Source: JAWXUU01 sp044426045 (GTDB taxonomy: Bacteria; Bacillota; Clostridia; Christensenellales; CAMQZB01). Taken from it: a stretch of DNA of 64,000 bases. The stretch lies in NCBI GenBank assembly GCA_044426045.1, contig JAWXUX010000001.1:1-64000 (forward strand). The letters run 5' to 3'. Under the pieces are notes generated by a model that was not told the DNA's origin, did no database searches, and worked only from the letters and a program-made list of their open reading frames with translations. The position numbers and the translations under genes were made by a program. Shown one piece after another: positions 60,865 through 64,000 of this stretch; position 1 is the stretch's first letter; each line of letters begins with the position of its first letter.

Positions 60865-63534
60865 ATGAAAAAAATATTAGCAGTGATTTTGGTTATAGCT
60901 ATGGTTTTCAGTATGGTCGCGTGTGGTGATTCTGAAGTTACAGAAACAGTCGCACCAGTTGTGACTGTTGCGCCAACTGTGACAGAAACCCCGATAGCAA
61001 CTGAAGTGCCAACAGAAACAGAATCGCCAGTTGAAACAGAAACGCCAACAGAGACACAGGGGACTGAAATCACAGTGACTCTTGGTGAAAGAGACTATAA
61101 TAATAGCAGTGAGACTGTTGTTTCAATTGCTGAATGGGATGGCGAAAGTGCGCTTACGGGAAGTGAATATAAAATCACTTTGAGCGAAACAACTGGGTAT
61201 GAGTTCAGTGACGGTGCATATGAAGGAACTTTGAATGTCTATACAGATGAAGATGAAGATGAATCTATCACAATCGACATGGAAAATGCGACAATCAACT
61301 ACTACGGTACAACAACAGGAGTTGTGACAGTGACTTCGGGCACGCACACATTCAACATGAAATCAGGTTCAAGTGCAGGAAGCATTAAAATCGCTGGTGG
61401 TAATGCAGTTTTGGAAAGCGGTTCAACTGTTACTGATGTCGTAGAAATTTCAGCAGATAACAAAACAACAGAAACTGTGAAAATTGCAACAGACGCAATC
61501 GTTACAGTGGACGGCGGAAGCAATACAGTTATAACAACAACGGAAAGTGCAGAAACAACAATCACAAACAATGCAGAAGGCACAGTTGTCGTTGTGACCG
61601 GTGAATCAAAGTCAACAATCGTTCCAACAGAAACAAACACATATGTTTCCAACCAAACAGAAACAGAAGCTACAGTTGATGGCTTAGTAGATAATGTTGC
61701 CGGTGGCACGGATGTGATGATCTCTTCAAGTGGTAGCACAACTGTCATTGAAGACAACAGTAATACAGATAAAACAATCGAGTTTGAAGATTCTAACACA
61801 ACTATTCCATATGGCCATACAATGATAATTGCATCAGAAGTGTCTTTGTCAAATGCCTATACAATCACAAACTACGGCACAATTACAAACAATGGCACAA
61901 TCACAAACAATGGTGCTATTGAAAATAGTGGTACAATCACAAACAATGGTGCTATTGAAAATAGTGGTACATTTGAAAACAATGGTACAATCACAAATAA
62001 TAGCACGTTTACAAACTATGGCATCATAACCAATGACGGTACATTTGAGAACGTGGGTTCTATCATTCTTGATGGAAATGCAAAAATTAACACGGAAACA
62101 GCAGATATTGAAGTGGTTATTGTAAAATCAAGCAATACACTTCAACATGCACTTGAAAATGAAAACCTTATTGGAGTAGAGTTAGGATGCAACATAGAAT
62201 ATGACACAGGTGTTCTTGGCGTTATTAATGTTGTAGCAACTAAATCATTGAATCTTGCTACATATACTATTTCAGTGCCGAATGATGTCACAAATGAAGA
62301 TTATCCATTATCTATTGTGCCAAGTACGAATTTCACAATGTATAATGGAACCTTTATTGCAGGAACGGAAGAAGAACAAGGTTCTATAGGTGCAATCTAT
62401 GCAAATAACACAAGTTATAACTATGTGGGCACAACTATATCGATTTATGATATGACTTTTCAAAATATGCAATCTGGTTATCAATGCCTCAAATTGACAT
62501 ATTGCTCAAGTGTAATAATAGAAGATTGTGTATTTAATTCAACAAATGGCGGGGCGTTCTTGAATTATGATTGCATAAATGTATCAATAGAAGATTGTAC
62601 CGTTAATCAAGTGGGTGAAAACGATCCTAATACTAACCTATTTAACAGCGTTGCAATTGCAACAGCATGGGGTGATTATGACCCTTCTATAACAAACGTA
62701 TACAGTGGAACATACACTTCTGAAGGTTATGGAGCATATGTATATAACAGTGGTGGAACGATCAATATTTATGGTGGAGAATGGGAAGCTGATATAGCAG
62801 TATTGAAAGCAAATAATTCGACAAATGGCTCATATATATATGTTTATGGCGGTACATTTGATGGAGCAATTGCAATAGATTCATCTTCAACACTAGAAAT
62901 CTATGCTGGAACATTCTCAAACACTGGTCTAACATATGACGCGTTCAGCAAGTATGTTGATTTCGGAAGTAATGTTGTTGAAATATCTGATGGCGTATAT
63001 TATGTGTATATTCCTGGCATTGAAGTTGAATTGTGGAAATATAGCGATGATGCAGTGACAGAGTACGGTTGGGAGCAATATGAAGTGTGTTATTATGATG
63101 ATAGCAACGAAGAACAATGCATATATCTGGACGATATCGATTTGACACTCAACATAGGAGAGAGTTCTATTGTTATTTCTGCTGCCGACATGTTTAATAT
63201 GTATGGATACATCGAATATTTGTATTTGGCGGGATATGGTTATATGGGTTCATATGATAGAGATGCCAAAGCTTGCACAATAGACAGCAACGGTTTTGCT
63301 GTTAATGAAAGTTATAGCGGTGTCGACATTGAGTTGAACAAGGGATATTTCTGGTATGATAATAATCTATATGTGATTGATACGGCGGGTGCATATACTA
63401 GATATAATGAATTATTATATCAAGGTAGTTCAATTAGCAGTGATGCAATACAATGTGCAATTGCGACATACACAATCAATTTTGAAGTTGATGGAATTGC
63501 ATACTACATATATGATGGATATTTGTATATGTAA
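60865..63534 (+). CDS. large surface lipoprotein with a beta-helix and tandem repeats
   Basis: 889 aa, starting at 60865 after AAAGGAGATG. The signal peptide ends in a lipobox SMVAC (near residue 17-21), so the mature protein is a lipid-anchored surface protein. A Thr/Glu/Pro-rich stalk (about 25-55) leads to a long beta-solenoid domain; residues about 335-400 are tandem repeats such as TNNGTITNNGAIENSG. The C-terminal part is rich in Tyr/Asp. Probable adhesin or surface enzyme of unknown target. The promoter has a slippage-prone G tract. Confidence 0.82.
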   Translation: MKKILAVILVIAMVFSMVACGDSEVTETVAPVVTVAPTVTETPIATEVPTETESPVETETPTETQGTEITVTLGERDYNNSSETVVSIAEWDGESALTGSEYKITLSETTGYEFSDGAYEGTLNVYTDEDEDESITIDMENATINYYGTTTGVVTVTSGTHTFNMKSGSSAGSIKIAGGNAVLESGSTVTDVVEISADNKTTETVKIATDAIVTVDGGSNTVITTTESAETTITNNAEGTVVVVTGESKSTIVPTETNTYVSNQTETEATVDGLVDNVAGGTDVMISSSGSTTVIEDNSNTDKTIEFEDSNTTIPYGHTMIIASEVSLSNAYTITNYGTITNNGTITNNGAIENSGTITNNGAIENSGTFENNGTITNNSTFTNYGIITNDGTFENVGSIILDGNAKINTETADIEVVIVKSSNTLQHALENENLIGVELGCNIEYDTGVLGVINVVATKSLNLATYTISVPNDVTNEDYPLSIVPSTNFTMYNGTFIAGTEEEQGSIGAIYANNTSYNYVGTTISIYDMTFQNMQSGYQCLKLTYCSSVIIEDCVFNSTNGGAFLNYDCINVSIEDCTVNQVGENDPNTNLFNSVAIATAWGDYDPSITNVYSGTYTSEGYGAYVYNSGGTINIYGGEWEADIAVLKANNSTNGSYIYVYGGTFDGAIAIDSSSTLEIYAGTFSNTGLTYDAFSKYVDFGSNVVEISDGVYYVYIPGIEVELWKYSDDAVTEYGWEQYEVCYYDDSNEEQCIYLDDIDLTLNIGESSIVISAADMFNMYGYIEYLYLAGYGYMGSYDRDAKACTIDSNGFAVNESYSGVDIELNKGYFWYDNNLYVIDTAGAYTRYNELLYQGSSISSDAIQCAIATYTINFEVDGIAYYIYDGYLYM
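61897..61968 (+). repeat. 36-bp tandem repeat within the lipoprotein gene
   Basis: The unit ACAATCACAAACAATGGTGC... (36 bases) occurs identically at 61897-61932 and 61933-61968, encoding two 12-residue copies of TITNNGAIENSG; shorter 18-bp half-units flank it on both sides. Confidence 0.8.
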
Positions 63535-63554
63535 ATAAATAAAAACAAAAGTGT

Positions 63555-63584
63555 GAAAACGCAAGGCGAGAGCTTTGCGTTTTC
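63555..63584 (+). terminator. Rho-independent terminator after the lipoprotein gene
   Basis: GAAAACGCAAGG pairs with CTTTGCGTTTTC (12 bp with one G-U), with a T-rich end. Confidence 0.8.
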
Positions 63585-63687
63585 TCAATTATATCTCAGT
63601 TTAATTTCGCTTTATACGCAAAAAGCATTTTGAATATTGTGTGCTTTTGTGATACACTAATAGAAATATAGTGAAAAGTAGGCGAAT

Positions 63688-64000
63688 ATGTACATTTTCG
63701 AGATTGATAAGGCACAAATAGACATGCGCGAGACCCTTTTTTCGGGGCAAGTGTTCAAGGTGACGGTGGCAGATAACGGTTATTATCTTCAATCGCTACA
63801 CCATATTTGCTACATAACAGAAAGTGAAAATTCCTACATAATTGAATGTGACTCGGCAGAAAGCGTGCCGTATTTTGAAAATTATTTTTGTCTTGATTTC
63901 AACTATGAAAAAGTCAAAAACGGTGTGACAAATGAATATGCACTCACTGCGATTGAATCTGCAAAAATGCTGAAAATCATGCGTCAGGCGAAATTTGAAA
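63688..64000 (+). CDS. OGG1-type 8-oxoguanine DNA glycosylase, N-terminal part
   Basis: The gene runs off the right edge; 104 residues are visible. Residues 10-27 (IDMRETLFSGQVFKVTV) match the family start with SGQ.F, and ALTAIESAKMLKIMRQAKFE near 86 corresponds to the conserved R-I-L-R-Q segment before the catalytic domain. The helix-hairpin-helix and catalytic lysine lie outside. It should remove 8-oxoguanine. Ribosome site is weak (AGTAGGCG). Confidence 0.75.
   Translation, partial: MYIFEIDKAQIDMRETLFSGQVFKVTVADNGYYLQSLHHICYITESENSYIIECDSAESVPYFENYFCLDFNYEKVKNGVTNEYALTAIESAKMLKIMRQAKFE

Overview
The window comes from an A+T-rich, endospore-forming anaerobe of the Bacillota (Clostridia type). 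Evidence: a SpoIVFB-like site-2 protease gene and an intact pro-sigma-K gene, a CpsB/C/D-type polysaccharide control module, a LoaP-type NusG paralogue, the electron-bifurcating NfnAB pair, and short operons with strong purine-rich ribosome binding sites. The species is not identifiable from the sequence alone. No rRNA, tRNA or CRISPR was seen.

Layout. 1-119 is the 3' end of a group II intron. 285-3560 carries ppx-maf-mreB-like. 3864-4973 holds a short membrane protein and SpoIVFB. 5060-9728 is a radical-SAM pair, RNase E/G and mtnN. 10227-22434 is an envelope region: uppP, then wzz/cpsC, cpsD kinase, cpsB phosphatase, a CapD-like dehydratase, an EpsG-like polymerase, two unknown envelope proteins, glmM, a hexapeptide-repeat protein, VanZ, LoaP and a phosphoesterase. 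22529-30081 has a TIM-barrel protein, ychF, ileS, an rRNA methyltransferase-like gene and a pseudouridine synthase. 30107-30863 is a DinJ/YafQ toxin-antitoxin module between identical 40-bp terminator repeats. 30894-34474 is a presumed sulfur cluster (YeiH, LysR, cysteine-desulfurase-like, Se/S-carrier-like). 34663-43979 carries nth, nfnAB, obg, a nadD-yqeK fusion, rsfS, deoC, tsaE-tsaB-rimI. 44034-47742 is hydrolase-membrane MurF-Ddl. 47939-53319 holds RNase J, trmR-trhP and sigK. 53425-59930 has a coiled-coil protein, lysA, an M50 protease, scpAB and others. The right end holds trxA, a large surface lipoprotein and the start of an OGG1-type glycosylase.

The most striking structure is a family of six intergenic elements (about 3571-3797, 9791-10013, 23451-23648, 24868-25073, 52321-52550, 59992-60210). 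Each has arrays of a 7-bp unit as inverted outer arms, conserved GTGGTA/TACCAC ends, a terminal hairpin at each end with paired stems around a GA/GA-type internal loop, and in its middle a hairpin. The heptad differs between elements (TTAAAAA, GGTGAAA/GTGAAAA, GGTAATA) but the two arms of one element use the same or closely related units. They resemble REPINs (paired REP palindromes mobilised by RAYT/Y1 transposases) with added heptad arms; no transposase lies in the window.

Other notable signals are an 11-G tract inside a promoter spacer upstream of the surface lipoprotein (candidate phase-variable promoter), the SpoIVFB gene whose conserved N-terminus precedes any normal start codon, a possibly leaderless radical-SAM gene, a RNase J with a long Q/N/K/P-rich N-terminal extension, and a MurF with an N-terminal membrane domain.
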